This document shows, one piece after another, positions 1-11,237 of a DNA stretch of 64,000 bases. Within the stretch, counting starts at the first letter, position 1; every line of letters begins with the position of its first letter. Position numbers and translations under genes: made by a program. A model generated the notes under the pieces. It saw only the letters and a list, made by a program, of their open reading frames with translations, ran no database searches and was not told the DNA's origin. The DNA lies in the NCBI RefSeq assembly GCF_904849725.1, contig NC_058523.1, positions 165,212,689 to 165,276,688 on the forward strand, written 5' to 3'. Source of the DNA: Hordeum vulgare subsp. vulgare (taxonomy: Eukaryota > Streptophyta > Magnoliopsida > Poales > Poaceae).

Positions 1-37
1 TTTGTTCTTTTAATAGCTCATTGCATATTCATAACAG

Positions 38-262
38 TGGAAACGCTACCTACACCCGAGGGAAACTTTTTTGAAGAAAATATACAAGTGGCTCATGGCT
101 GCAAAGATTGTGTACTGGCGTAACGGGCTCTAAAAATGGCCGTTCTGCATGAAACGGAACTGGCATTCAAAAACCCAAGCAATTGCAGCTTACAGAAAGA
201 GGTGGCGTATTAAGGCAAAACTTACTACGTTGGCTAACATATTGAGGATGGTGAAGACCTAA
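38..262 (+). pseudogene. Exon remnant of an unrecognised plant gene
   Basis: After an AG acceptor at 36-37 an open frame begins W-K-R-Y-L and runs to TAA at 260-262, with one in-frame TAA at 131-133. The fragment contains K-W-L-M-A-A-K-I-V-Y-W-R-N-G, which recurs as K-W-L-M-A-A-N-I-V-Y-R-R-N-G on the minus strand at 14780-14595. Two diverged copies that keep the same protein motif argue that this was once coding. It is basic, with several Trp, Arg and Lys residues and no transmembrane segment. I do not recognise the family. The upstream exons lie outside the window. The internal stop makes it a pseudogene exon unless the stop falls in an intron. Confidence 0.45.
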
Positions 263-1429
263 AAGCATGGATCATGCTGCATCTGTCAGCACTTTGTAAC
301 TAGATTATTTCCATTGCACCCTGCATAATTCTTCTGTATTGTTTGTCATTTAGTTCATCTATCTGGTATCTTAATGTGGCCCATCATGAAATACATAAAA
401 ATGATTGTCATGAAATACATAATTTACATAGATAACAAGTTCTGATCATCAAATACATAACTTAATATCGTCACATAGCGAATAAGTTATAAAACCACGA
501 GTTTCAACAACAACCCAAGGCCAAACGAGAAGCAAATAGTGAGATACATGGCACGCTGGCCTTAACCACGCCACACAGGCCGAACAAGCAATAAACTCCG
601 AGAGATCAGCAGCCAAGCCCTCAACCACCCCGAGATTTAGACATCAGGCTCCTGCCGCGAAATGGAAGATGTCGAGGCCTGAATCTTAGATAGCAGCAAG
701 TCAAAGTACATATAAAGAATGGCATTTCGATATACAGTTTCACAAATACATATAAAGGATAATATTTTGAAATGTTTTATTGGGTGGGTGCACGGAAGGT
801 GGGTGCAAACCACCCTTGGTGCATCGAGCTGGGTGTAAAAAACTACTCTCATAAAAAGGCGAATGGATTTGGATACACAATTTCATAAAATATGATGAAT
901 GCAAGCATCATCTAACCACAGAAAACGAATCAAACTTCATACAATGCTCCTACTGATATAATGTACATTTAAATGATGTGTTCATTTGATAGTGTGCATA
1001 TGAGTGTGTTTGAAATCTCACAATATGGTAATCTATCACAAGCACACACACACATTCCAATTTGAATACCAAGTTGAGAAAACTAAATGTTGAATTAATA
1101 TGAATTTGGCAACATGCAAAATTACTGCTGCAATTTAGGAAGTAATTGAAAACAGGGGTTCATATGACCAGTACAATTATAATGCTCAATTGAAAACATG
1201 GAACAGAGGGACCAACCACCCTGGACTTATCAAACATCACTCCATTTCTAAGTTTCAAATATCATGGAGCTAGCCCAAAGAAAATTGATTAAACTTCATT
1301 TAATTCACGTTATGATTTAATGTACAGGTTAAATGATGTGTTCCATGGATAAATTACTAGCACTGAAAAGGCTAAACTTCACCAAAATAAAAGGTTAAAC
1401 TGCAGCGCAACCTGAATTCGAAGCTTACC
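263..1429. other. AT-rich intergenic DNA
   Basis: No convincing coding frame. It holds a short (CA)n tract near 1043-1053 and a small direct repeat of a GGTGGGTGCA-type sequence near 783-805. Nothing else is recognised. Confidence 0.5.
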
Positions 1430-1902
1430 CTAAAAGCCACCGCCGCCGTTGAGACGAGGAGATCGTCGAGGGAACTGTGGAGAACGGCGGGGAAGCGACG
1501 TCGCGCGCAGCCACGACCTCCTATTGCGTAGGACGTGCGTCCACTCCAGTGGCACCACCTGGAATAGCACCCTCATGAACGGCACCGTGTATATGATCGT
1601 AGGGTCATCCTTTGGATACTCGATCCTGGATCTATACGCCCACCACCTGCGCCTGACTATCCGCTCCTCCGAGTCCGTCTGCTCCATCGCCCAGAGGAGA
1701 AACTCGATGGGCTGGACGGACTCCCGTCGGACTTCATCTTGGGAATAGATCTCTCGCTATCTCTGAGATACTTGACCATTCCCTTCACCGACGCCGACAC
1801 CTCCCAGTCGTTGTCAAACCAGGAAAGGATCTCTCTCAACCTGGCTATCTTCGCCTGGTCGCTGCCAGCGATGGTCACGATTCTGTCGTGCAGCGACGCC
1901 AT
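1430..1902 (-). pseudogene. Frameshifted small gene of unknown function
   Basis: An ATG in good plant context (CC-ATG-GC) at 1902 starts M-A-S-L-H-D-R-I-V-T-I-A-G. The frame stays clearly coding through a D-W-E-V-S-A-S-V-K-G-M-V-K-Y-L-R segment to about 1750. Coding character then continues in a second frame (V-R-R-E-S-V-Q-P-I-E-F-L-L-W-A-M, then P-T-I-I-Y-T-V-P-F-M-R-V-L-F) down to 1430. The two frames overlap near 1735-1755, so a single-base indel or a very short unseen intron separates them. The second frame ends beside GGTAAGC, a possible splice donor, so more exons could lie below 1430. The N-terminal half looks helical. Family not recognised. The GA-rich leader at 1981-2100 contains a direct repeat (2001-2019 and 2055-2072). 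Confidence 0.45.
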
Positions 1903-2435
1903 GGATGTGCTTCTAGTGGGGGGGAGGGGTGGGGGTGAAGAGAGGAGTGGTGGTGGCTTTGGACGAGGAGATGAGAGACGGTGGATCTGCAATGGAGAAG
2001 AGGAAGGAGCGAGGGTTTTCTAGAATGGTTGGAGGAGAGGAAGGAGCGCAACATGGAAGGAGCGAGGGTTTTATGGAATGGAGAAGAGGAAGTAGGAGGG
2101 GGTGGTTTTCTAATAAGAAAGTGAGAGAAGAACGTGCGGCGGCGGTTTAGTTATGGACGAGTTGACGGTGCTTTATGATTGGACTGCCATACCAGCTTTG
2201 AGCGTTAATGCCATTTAAGTTTTCTTTCTTTTGTTGATATTTTATTTTTGACTAATAAGAACTACAACTGTGGCAGTGGACTACATGTTGTACGTGAATG
2301 GATTATATGGATTTTTTTTCTCAATCGAAAGAGAGATAAAGTAGTGAAAATTCAAAATAAATGTAAAAACTTGGCACACTTCATTTGTTGCACACCTAGT
2401 ACCCATGAAAATTTGGAAAATTGGAATACAGTCAA

Positions 2436-4227
2436 TCTCTCCCTAATAATAAAGCACGGACCGCTTCTGTCGTACGTCATGGCTGTTTTGCAAAAAGCCC
2501 CTGAGGTTTATCGAAATCAACCCGCACTCCAAATCAAACCAGTACGGTCTACACACGGGAAAAACGCAACCACGATCTGCCTCGCCTAGCCCTCGCGTCG
2601 CTCCGTTCCGCCACGTACACCTCCTACCACGCCCCGCGTGCCGCCGGCCGCCTCCTGCCCCGCCCACCTCCTGCCATGCCCCGTGCGTTGTCGGCCGCCT
2701 CCTGGCTGTTGCCTCACCCCGCGACCTTGCGGTGGCCCGGTCGGTGATTACCTGCCAGATCTCGCTGGATCCGGTTGGAAGTGGAGCTCAGGGGGCGGAT
2801 CTGGAAGGCAGGCGAACGGAGCTTGGAGCACGATTGCTGACGGACGCGGCATGGCATACGGTACCGATGAGAGAGGAGAGAGAAGAGCAGGAGAGGAAAG
2901 GGAGCACGGGAGGAAGGAGATGGCATGCTGGATGGGATCCCCACGACGCCACCGTCGCTGTCGCGGATCCCCAGGGAAGCCACCTTCGCCGCGGATCCCC
3001 ATAGGCCGCAGCTGCCCCAGTTCCCAAGGGTTGATGCCGCTTCACATGCTCTGCTGTGGCCCGGTGTCCAGCAACCATTCCAAGGAACCGAACTCGCCAC
3101 TGCGAGTGTTCGCCATCCTCCAGCAAGCGTGCCGCCGTACATGGACATCCTCCTATGGGCAAGCTCCACCCCTGTTGCATCGTCCACCCATGCCAAGTCC
3201 TCCTCTTTGCCAAGTGCCGCGAAGCTCCGCCATGTCTCAGTCACTTATCTTAACAAGCAGCATGAATGTATACACACAATCCCACCTTTCTCTCCCTGTC
3301 CCTCTGTTTCTGTTTGATGGGATGCATATTTAGGTTCAGTTTTGAGCAATGTTGATCCGATGCTTGTTTGTGCTAGGTGCAGCTGCAGCAGAAGCAACCA
3401 GACACTTTGGTTTTGCGGTTCTGAAACTACACATAAGTTGGGGAGAACGTGTACCATCAGTGGTTAGTGAACAATATACCGCAGCAGATTTTAGGTTCTT
3501 CTGTTGTCACTTGTATATTAGGTGTATCTCTCAACTTTTACAAATCACTGGTTGCTAAACTAGGAAACAAGTTCCCATGGTTAGTATCTATCAGTTCTTT
3601 CTACTTTCTGATGTACCATTATTGTTTTTTCTTGCTTATTTTTCCATCTTAAATGGTTTTGCAGAAACATACACAAGGGAAGGAGGAGGCGTAAAGTACA
3701 GGACAAGGATCCGAGTGATGGAGCAGCAAAGTTACTCATCAATTTGGTCTTGATCTCAATGGTTGACCCTTCTTTTATTTATCCAATAACAAGATATGTT
3801 TCTAAATTTCCACTCAAGTGAATCGTCATGTCACTGGATTCATTTAATCACAGTTGTTGCTTTCTATATGATTTTTGCCATCGTGCTGGCTCCCCATGAT
3901 TCAATCCAATAATTCTAATTGTTGTGTTCCAACTTCGGATTACTATTGTGATGTTATGTTAGCTTAAACCTGCCAGCTTCGACCTCAACATCTTTTGCCC
4001 ATAAGTAAACATTTTTTTTATATAACTGAATTGTTGCATCTTTCAAACATTGTGCCCTTCTCAACTATGCATCGTTAGAGGTTCTGTTCTGCCAGCCAAT
4101 AAGTTTAGGAAGCGACGCGTGGGAATCACTTCACTCCTTTGTTGCAGAGGAAAGTTACATTGCCTCATTATTATTTGGGTTAATTATCCTTTTGCCCTGA
4201 GTGGTGTCCATTTGTTTAGTTTTGCCC
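2436..4227 (+). repeat. Helitron-like repeat with possible gene fragments
   Basis: It begins A|TCTCTCCCTAATAATAAAGC, with a TC start and AT-target context as in plant Helitrons. The same opening recurs with changes at 4228. Between the two lie a GC-rich exon-like block (about 2600-3330) and intron-like AT-rich DNA with possible acceptors (before 3377 and 3661). That composition fits a non-autonomous Helitron carrying captured gene pieces. No Rep/helicase frame is present. I could not find a convincing CTRR end with a hairpin, so the right boundary is only the start of the next copy. Confidence 0.3.
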
Positions 4228-5170
4228 TGAGTTGTTATATATATCTTTCCCTAATACTAAAGCACGGAGTGCTTCTCCCGTATGTCGTGGTCGTTTTGCA
4301 GAAATCCCCTCGCGTTTCCCGAAATCAACCTGCAGTCCGGATTTAAGTGAGAACACGAATTGTTTTTTGTAAACATTTAAGTGAGAAAACGAATTGTTTT
4401 TTGTATTTTACAGGAAACCCCCCGTGGTTCCCCAAAATCAACCTGCAGTACATACTTAAGTGGGAGTACGAATCGTTTTTTGTAATTTTTATAGAAACAT
4501 CCTTCAGTTTTATATTAATTAATATGTAGTTCAATTGTGAGTGACAGATACTTAAAAAGGGAATCGTTTCCATACGGCACGCCGGCCGAACCGACGCGCC
4601 GGTCGTCGCTCGCGCGCGCGGCCCATGCAACATTTTCCCCACCCGCGCGCTTCGTTGGTCAATGGATGCAACATTTTTCGTCTAGATTTGTTGCAACCAG
4701 CGTCATTTTTGCTGCAAGCATTTTTTACTACATTTTGTCCCAGTATAAAAGTTGCATATACGTTTGGTTGCAACCGTGTATATACGTCGGATTTTTCATT
4801 ACAATCGATGTTTTTTACTTTTGTTACAACCGTGTTAATTTTTGCTACAACCGGCATCATGTTTTGCTGCAACCGTTCACTAAAAAGTTGCATACACGTC
4901 ACGTAAATATTTGTTACAACCATCGTTTGACTTTCGCTACCATGTACCATCAGCTTCGTTTTTTTGCTACGATCACGTAGATATTTTTTTGCTATAATTT
5001 TTGTTTTTGTTGCAACCGTTGAAAAAATTGCTGCATCGCATCGAAATTTTGCTGCATAGGGGAAAAAATGTTGCATGCGGATCCAACGTGCGGACGCGCG
5101 GGGGTTGGTGGATCGTGCGGCCCGCGCGTGGCCGGCCGAAAGTTTGGGCCGGCGCGCCGGCGAAGATCAC
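4228..5170 (+). repeat. Second Helitron-like repeat with a GCAACC-motif tract
   Basis: It opens TCTTTCCCTAATACTAAAGC, then shows three imperfect copies of a TTAAGTGAGAAAACGAAT-type module (about 4345-4480). Between about 4670 and 5060 a short motif, TTGYTRCAACC and variants, recurs more than ten times. This tract is flanked by GC-rich inverted blocks, GCCGGCCGAACC near 4581 and GGCCGGCGCGCCGG near 5147. No coding frame is credible. Confidence 0.3.
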
Positions 5171-5957
5171 TCCCCTTAAGAAAATCATATCTTTTAAACG
5201 GTAGCTACAATTTTAGATTATTATATATGAAATTTTATTAGAATCATATGTAGAATTTGAATATAATGTTAGTTTATCTATTTAACTTTTTAAAATTCTG
5301 TTTATAATGTAATTTTCATCAATAGTGATACGCATAGTCTAAATATGATGTTATTTTACTTATTTAACAATTTTAAAATTCTATTTATGCTGTAATTTTA
5401 ATAAATAGCGCACAATCCATTTTTTCGTACTGAGGTCGATCCATGTTGCAAATGAACACCTCATCAAAATGAGAATGAAGACAAAAAACTATCAATAAAC
5501 GACAAAACATTACATGAAAACAAAAAAGTTGATGTTCATCTTAGGGAGAGAGAGAATTAGAGAGAGAGAGAGCATAGATGTATTCACAAAAAAGAGACAA
5601 CGCAGATGTGAGTTTAAATAAAGATCTCAAGTCATGATTATTAGGTTAGGACATGTTGTATGGTTTACTCTCCTTACAACACACTGCCTCTTTTGCTAGT
5701 AATTTAAATAGGACATGGCACATCTCCATTGTTTGACACCTAAAACCCATGAAAATTTTGAAATTTAGGCAAGTAGCTGGAAGGTTTATGGTTTTCATGG
5801 TTCTGCATTGGATGAGAGGGGTGACGCGTGATTTTTTCCTATGACTTTTTTTGAGACATTTTTTTCCTATGAATAAAATGCCATATATTAAAACGGTTCC
5901 AAAAAAGCCCAACCACTGTAAAACTTTGTATAATAAATATAGATAATTCGGGCCAAC
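5171..5957. other. AT-rich spacer upstream of element E1
   Basis: Contains a GA-rich simple repeat near 5549-5572 and otherwise low-complexity AT-rich DNA. No gene seen. Confidence 0.45.
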
Positions 5958-7664
5958 TGATGTCTATTACGCAACCTTCTCCTTGTAGACGTTGTTGGGC
6001 CTCCAAGCGCAGAGGTTTGTAGGACAGTAGCAATTTTCCCTCAAGTGGGTGACCTAAGGTTTATCAATCCGCGGGAGGCGTAGGATGAAGATGGTCTCTC
6101 TCAAGCAACCTTGCAACCAAATAACAAAGAGTCTCTTGTGTCCCCAACACACCCAATACAATGGTAAGTTGTATAGGTGCACTAGCTCGGCGAAGATATG
6201 GTGAAACAAGTGCAATATGGATGGTAGATATAGGTTTTTGTAATCTGAAATTACAAAAACAGCAAGGTAACAAGTAACAAAAGTGAGCATGAATGGTATT
6301 GCAATGTGTGGAAACAAGGCCTAGGGTTCATACTTTCACTAGTGAAGTTCTCTCAACAATGATAACATAATTGGATCATATAACTAGCCCTCAACATGCA
6401 ACAAAGAGTCACTCCAAAGCCACTAATAGCGGAGAACAAACGAAGAGATTATTGTTGGGTACGAAACCACCACAAAGTTATTCTTTCTAATCGATCTATT
6501 CAAGAGTCCGTAGTAAAATAACATGAAGCTATTCTTTCCGTTCAATCCATCATAGAGTTCGTACTAGAATAACACCTTAAGATACATATCAACCAAGACC
6601 CTAATGTCACCTAGATACTCCATTGTCACCTCAAGTATCCGTGGGCATGATTATACGATATGCATCACATAATCTCAGAATCATCTATTCAACCAACACA
6701 TAGAACTTCAAAGAGTGCCCCAAAGTTTCTACCGGAGAGTCAAAACGTGTGCCAACCCCTATGCATAGGTTCCCAATGTCACGAACCCGCAAGTTGATCA
6801 CAAAAACATACATCGAGTACTCACATGAATCAAACATGTGCCAAACCATATGCATAGGTTCCCAATGTCACAAACCCGCAAGTTCATCACAACAGATAGA
6901 CACGTGCAAGACATACATCAAGTGTTCTCAAAGACTCAATCCGATAAGATAACTCCAAAGGGTAAACTCAATTCATTACAAGAGGGAGAGGGGGAAGAAC
7001 ATCATAAGATCCAACTATAGTAGCAAAGCCCATGGTACATCGAGATCAAGACATCTCAAGAACACAAGAGAGAGAGAGATCAAACACATAACTACTGGTA
7101 CATACCCTTAGCCCCGAGGGAGAACTACTCCCTCCTCGTCATGGAGATCGCCAGGATGATGAAGATGGTCACCGGAGATGGATTCCCCCTCCGATAAGGT
7201 GCTGGAACGGGCTCCAGATTGGTTTTTGGTGGCTACAGAGGCTTGCGGCGGCGGAACTCTCGATATAGGTTTCTTTTTGGGGGTTTCTGAATTTATTGGA
7301 ATTTATGGCGGTGGAATTACGTCGGTTGGGCCCACGAGGAGATCACAAGCCTGCCCTGCGCCACCTAGGGGGGTGGTGTTGGCGTCAGGGCTTGTGACTC
7401 CCTCGTGGCTCTTCTGGCCTTCTACCAAAGCTTCGGGGGTCTCTTTTGGTCCAAAAAAATCATCGTAAAGTTTCATTCCATTTGGACTCCGTCTGAAAAT
7501 GGGCCAAAAACACGAAAAAAACAGAAACTCGCACTTGGCACTGAGTTAATAGGTTAGTCCCAAAAAAGATATAAAATAGCATATTCATACATATAAAACA
7601 TCCAAAGTTTACAAGATAATAGCATGGAACCATCAAAAATTATAGATACGTTGGAGACATATCA
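5958..7664 (-). repeat. E1 3' LTR
   Basis: 1707 bp with TG...CA ends and the target duplication CCAAC immediately to its left. It is adjacent to the polypurine tract, so it is the downstream LTR in element orientation. Confidence 0.9.
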
Positions 7665-7679
7665 AGCATCCCCAAGCTT
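7665..7679 (-). other. E1 polypurine tract
   Basis: Minus-strand AAGCTTGGGGATGCT abuts the LTR start (TGATA). This purine-rich core would prime plus-strand DNA synthesis. Near-identical cores recur inside the element at 9630-9643, 9684-9697 and about 10914-10926. Confidence 0.7.
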
Positions 7680-10333
7680 AACTCCTGCTGGTCCGCAAGT
7701 AGGGAAGTGATAAAGAATGAATTTTTGATGCTTTCATGCTACCTAGCATAGATGTCCTTTGTAACTCCTCTTATGTGACATGAATGTTCAGATCCGTTAG
7801 ATTCAAAACAATAGTTTGCTATTGATGTGGAAACAATAATACTTCAAGCAAACTAGCAAGGTAATCATGAACTTTCAAAATAACAAGGCCAAAAGAAAGT
7901 TATCCCTACAAAATCATATAGTCAAGCTATGCTCTATCATCCTTGCACAAAAAATTTAAATCATGCACAACCCCGGTATTGGCCAAGTAATTGTTTTCAC
8001 ACCTTTACTTTCTCAAACATTTTCGACTCTCACGCAATACGTGAGCGTGAGCCATGGTTTAAGCACTATAAGTGGTGTGGAGTGTGGTGGAGGTTGCAAG
8101 GCAAATAAGGAGAAGATGGTTACATTGACTAGGCATATCAATGAGCTATGGAGATGCTCATCAATAGATATCAACGTGAATGAGTAGGGATTGCCATACA
8201 AATGATGCACTAGAGCTAGGAGTATGTTAATGCTCTTAAAGAAAACTAGTGGGTGTGCATCCAACTTGCTTGCTCACGAAGACCTAAGGAAATTTTGAGG
8301 AAGCCCATCATAGGAATATACAAGCCAAGTTATATAATGAAAATTTACCACTAGCTATATGGTGGTGACAAAGCGAGAGACTCTCAATCTTGAAGATCAT
8401 GGTGCTTAATATGCACAAGTGTGGAAAGGTGGTAGCATTGTCCCTTCTCTCTTTTTCTCTCATATTTTTTTTGGTGGGCTCTTTGGCCTCTTTTTTAATA
8501 TTTTGGTGGGCATCTTTGGCCTCTTTTATTTCCTCACATGGGACAATGCTCCATCAATGATGATCATCACACTTTCAACTCAAAACTTAGAGCAAGATGA
8601 CTCTATATGGAATGCCTTCGGTAGTCTACCGTGACAATGATCTAGCATGGCATAGACATTAATGGAAACATCATGCTAGCTATCTTACGATCATGCAATG
8701 GCAATGTAGACATGGTGGAACATGTCATGGTGGTAGTTTCATGGCAATATATCTCGGAATGACTTTGAAAAAGCCATAGTAGGTAGGTATGGTGGCTGTT
8801 TTGAGGGAGGCTAATGGTGGGTTTTGTGCACCGGCGAAAGTTGCACGACACTAAGAAGATAGTGATGGTGGAAGGTGAAAGTGCATCTAAACCATGGACT
8901 CAACATTAGTCATGAAGAACTCATATACTTGTTGCAAAAGTTTTATTAGTAATCGAAACAAAGCATTCAACGCATACTCCTAGGGGAAGGGTTGGTAGGT
9001 ATAAACCATCGCGTGATCCCGACCGCCACACAAAGGATGACAATCAATAGACTAATCATGCTCAGACTTCATCACATAGCGGTTCACCATACGTGCATGC
9101 TACCGGAATTACTAACTTCAACACAAGTATTTCTAGATCCACAACACCTTACTAGCATGACTTCAATATTACCAAAACCACAACTGAAAACTAATTGGGA
9201 TGAATCAAACTTCTCTAACTATTCAATGTACATGAAGGTGGAAGTTTTCGTATCCCTTTGGATACCTACCCCTTTTGAGACTACTTTCAAAGCATAGATC
9301 AACTACCAAGCCACGCACCACTGCACTCTAAAAGATATAAGTGAAGCACATAGAGCAAAAGTATCTAGCTCAAAAGATATAAGTGAAGCACATGTGAGTT
9401 GAATTGTCTACCAAAGGATATAAGTGAAGCTCGACAAAATCACGGTGAGTGCATGTCTCTCTCTCTAGGTGTGCAGCAAGGATGATTGTGACACAACAAA
9501 AAAATAAATAAAAGACTCCTACGATACAAGACACTCCAAGCAAGAACACATAACATGTGGTGAATAAAAATATAGCCCCAAGTAACGTTACTGATGGATC
9601 GAAGACGAAAGAGGGGATGGCTTCCCGGGGCATCCCCAAGCTTAGGATTTTAAGGCATCCTTGAATATCTTGGGGTGCCTTGGGCATCCCCAAGCTTGAG
9701 CTCTTGCCACTCTTTATCTCTTTTTCCATAAGAACTTCACACAAAACTTGAAAACTTCACAACACTAAACATAAACAAAAACTCGTGACCACTTCCTTAG
9801 GTATTGTAGCAAACTTAAATTCTACTTATGCTGATGTTGGGTTACTGTATTTTCAATCTTCCATGGCTAATACCCCCCGATACTATCCATAGTTTCATCA
9901 AAATAAGCAACCAACAGAAAAAAAACAAAATATGTTAATAGCAAACCAGTTTGTAGCAATCTATATATTTCGTATACCTCTGCTACTTGAAAAATTCGGA
10001 AAAATTACGACAGTCTGAAGAATTTGCGTAGAAATCAGCAGCAAAAATAATCAACTCAAAAGCTCTTACAGAAAAAAATGAAAATTATTTTCGTGAGCAG
10101 AAAGTTTCTGTCTTTTCCAGCATGATCAAACAATCATCACCAAGACTAATCATAACGGTTTTGCTTGGCACAAACACAAAAAGAAACACAAAATACACAA
10201 TCATAACAGAATTATGATGGTGTGGAGAAAACAAAACAGGAAGCAAAAAGCAAAGAAAAATTTATTCATTGGGTTGCCTCCCAACAAGCACTATCGTTTA
10301 ACGCCCTTAGCTAGGCATTTATTTCAATGATGC
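7680..10333 (-). other. E1 interior without coding sequence
   Basis: About 2.6 kb of AT-rich sequence where pol would be expected. It contains a short tandem duplication (GGTGGGC..CTTTGGCCTC, near 8470-8527) and two extra polypurine-like cores. At 10270-10315 it carries a GGGTTGCCTCCCAACAAGC motif that also occurs in E2 near 39424, which shows the two elements are related. No RT, RNase H or integrase motif is visible in any frame. Confidence 0.6.
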
Positions 10334-11125
10334 TCACATAAAAGGTAAGGATTGAAACACAACGAGAGCATCATGGAGAAAATGGCTAGAACATTTGAGT
10401 CTAACCCACTTCCTATGCATAGGGATTTTGTGATCAAACAATTTATTGGAGCAAGAATCAACTAGCATAGGAAGGCAAAACAAGCATAGCTTCAAAAATT
10501 TCAACATATGGAGAGGAAGCTTGATACTATTGCAATAAGTAGAAGCATATGATCCTCTCTCATAGTAATTTTTAGTAGCATCATGAATGAATTCAACAAT
10601 ATAACTAGCACCTAAGGCTTTCTTTTCATGATCTACAAGCATAGGAATTTTACTACTCTCCACATAAGGAAATCTATTCTCAAGAATAGTAGTGGGAGTA
10701 TCGTAAAAGACATGAGCACTACAAATTGTGTCCACAATGAAAAAACAAGGTTTAGCAAAGGGGTTCTCGAGAGTGTGACAAGTTTTATTATCCCTCTTCT
10801 TCAAAGCATAAGTATCCTCACAATAATCATCATAGATAGGGGGCATGCTTTCATCAAAATGATTTTGATCATTCAAAGTGGAAGAACTAAAAAGATCATC
10901 TTCATCAAATATAGCATCCCCAAGCTAGTGGCTTTGCATATCATTAGCATCATGGGTATTCAAAGAATTCATGCTAAGAACATTGCAATCATGCTCATCA
11001 TTCACATATTCTATGCCAAGCATTCTATGCAATTCTTCTTTCAGCACTTGAGCACAATTTTCCTTCCCATCATGCTCACGAAAGACATTGAAAAGATGGA
11101 GCATATGAGGCATCCTCAATTCCAT
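10334..11125 (-). pseudogene. E1 gag-like ORF, one stop
   Basis: Read on the minus strand, one frame of about 264 codons starts near 11125 (F-R-E-H-D-G-K-E-N-C-A-Q-V-L-K-E-E-L) and continues to 10334 (H-R-K-W-V-R-L-K-C), with one in-frame TAG around 10926. It lies directly downstream of the primer-binding site, the normal place for gag. It contains acidic segments (D-D-Y-C-E-D) but no visible CCHC knuckle, so I call it gag-like by position only. Such ORFs are typical of short Triticeae Gypsy derivatives. The stop falls inside a polypurine-like core that is also part of the coding sequence. Confidence 0.6.
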
Positions 11126-11209
11126 TTTTTTGTAGTTCTTCTAGCGAAAGAACAAGAAACAAAAAAGATTCGATTGCAAGATCAAAAGATATACCTTCAA
11201 GCACTAACC

Positions 11210-11227
11210 TCCCCGGCAACGGCACCA
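11210..11227 (-). other. E1 primer-binding site, tRNA-Asp type
   Basis: The minus strand reads TGGTGCCGTTGCCGGGGA, ten bases inside the LTR. This is complementary to the 3' end of plant tRNA-Asp(GUC), with one mismatch. Confidence 0.75.
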
Positions 11228-11237
11228 GAAAAGAGCT

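Noticed and set aside
2638..3333. 231-codon open frame
   Set aside because: The GC-rich block is open in several frames on both strands. No domain and biased composition; more likely captured or leader sequence than a protein.
5549..5572. GA-rich tract as a regulatory element
   Set aside because: Simple repeat with no neighbouring gene start.
7178..7468. 96-codon frame repeated at 12455-12745
   Set aside because: Both lie at the same place in the two E1 LTRs and are incidental frames in the LTR.
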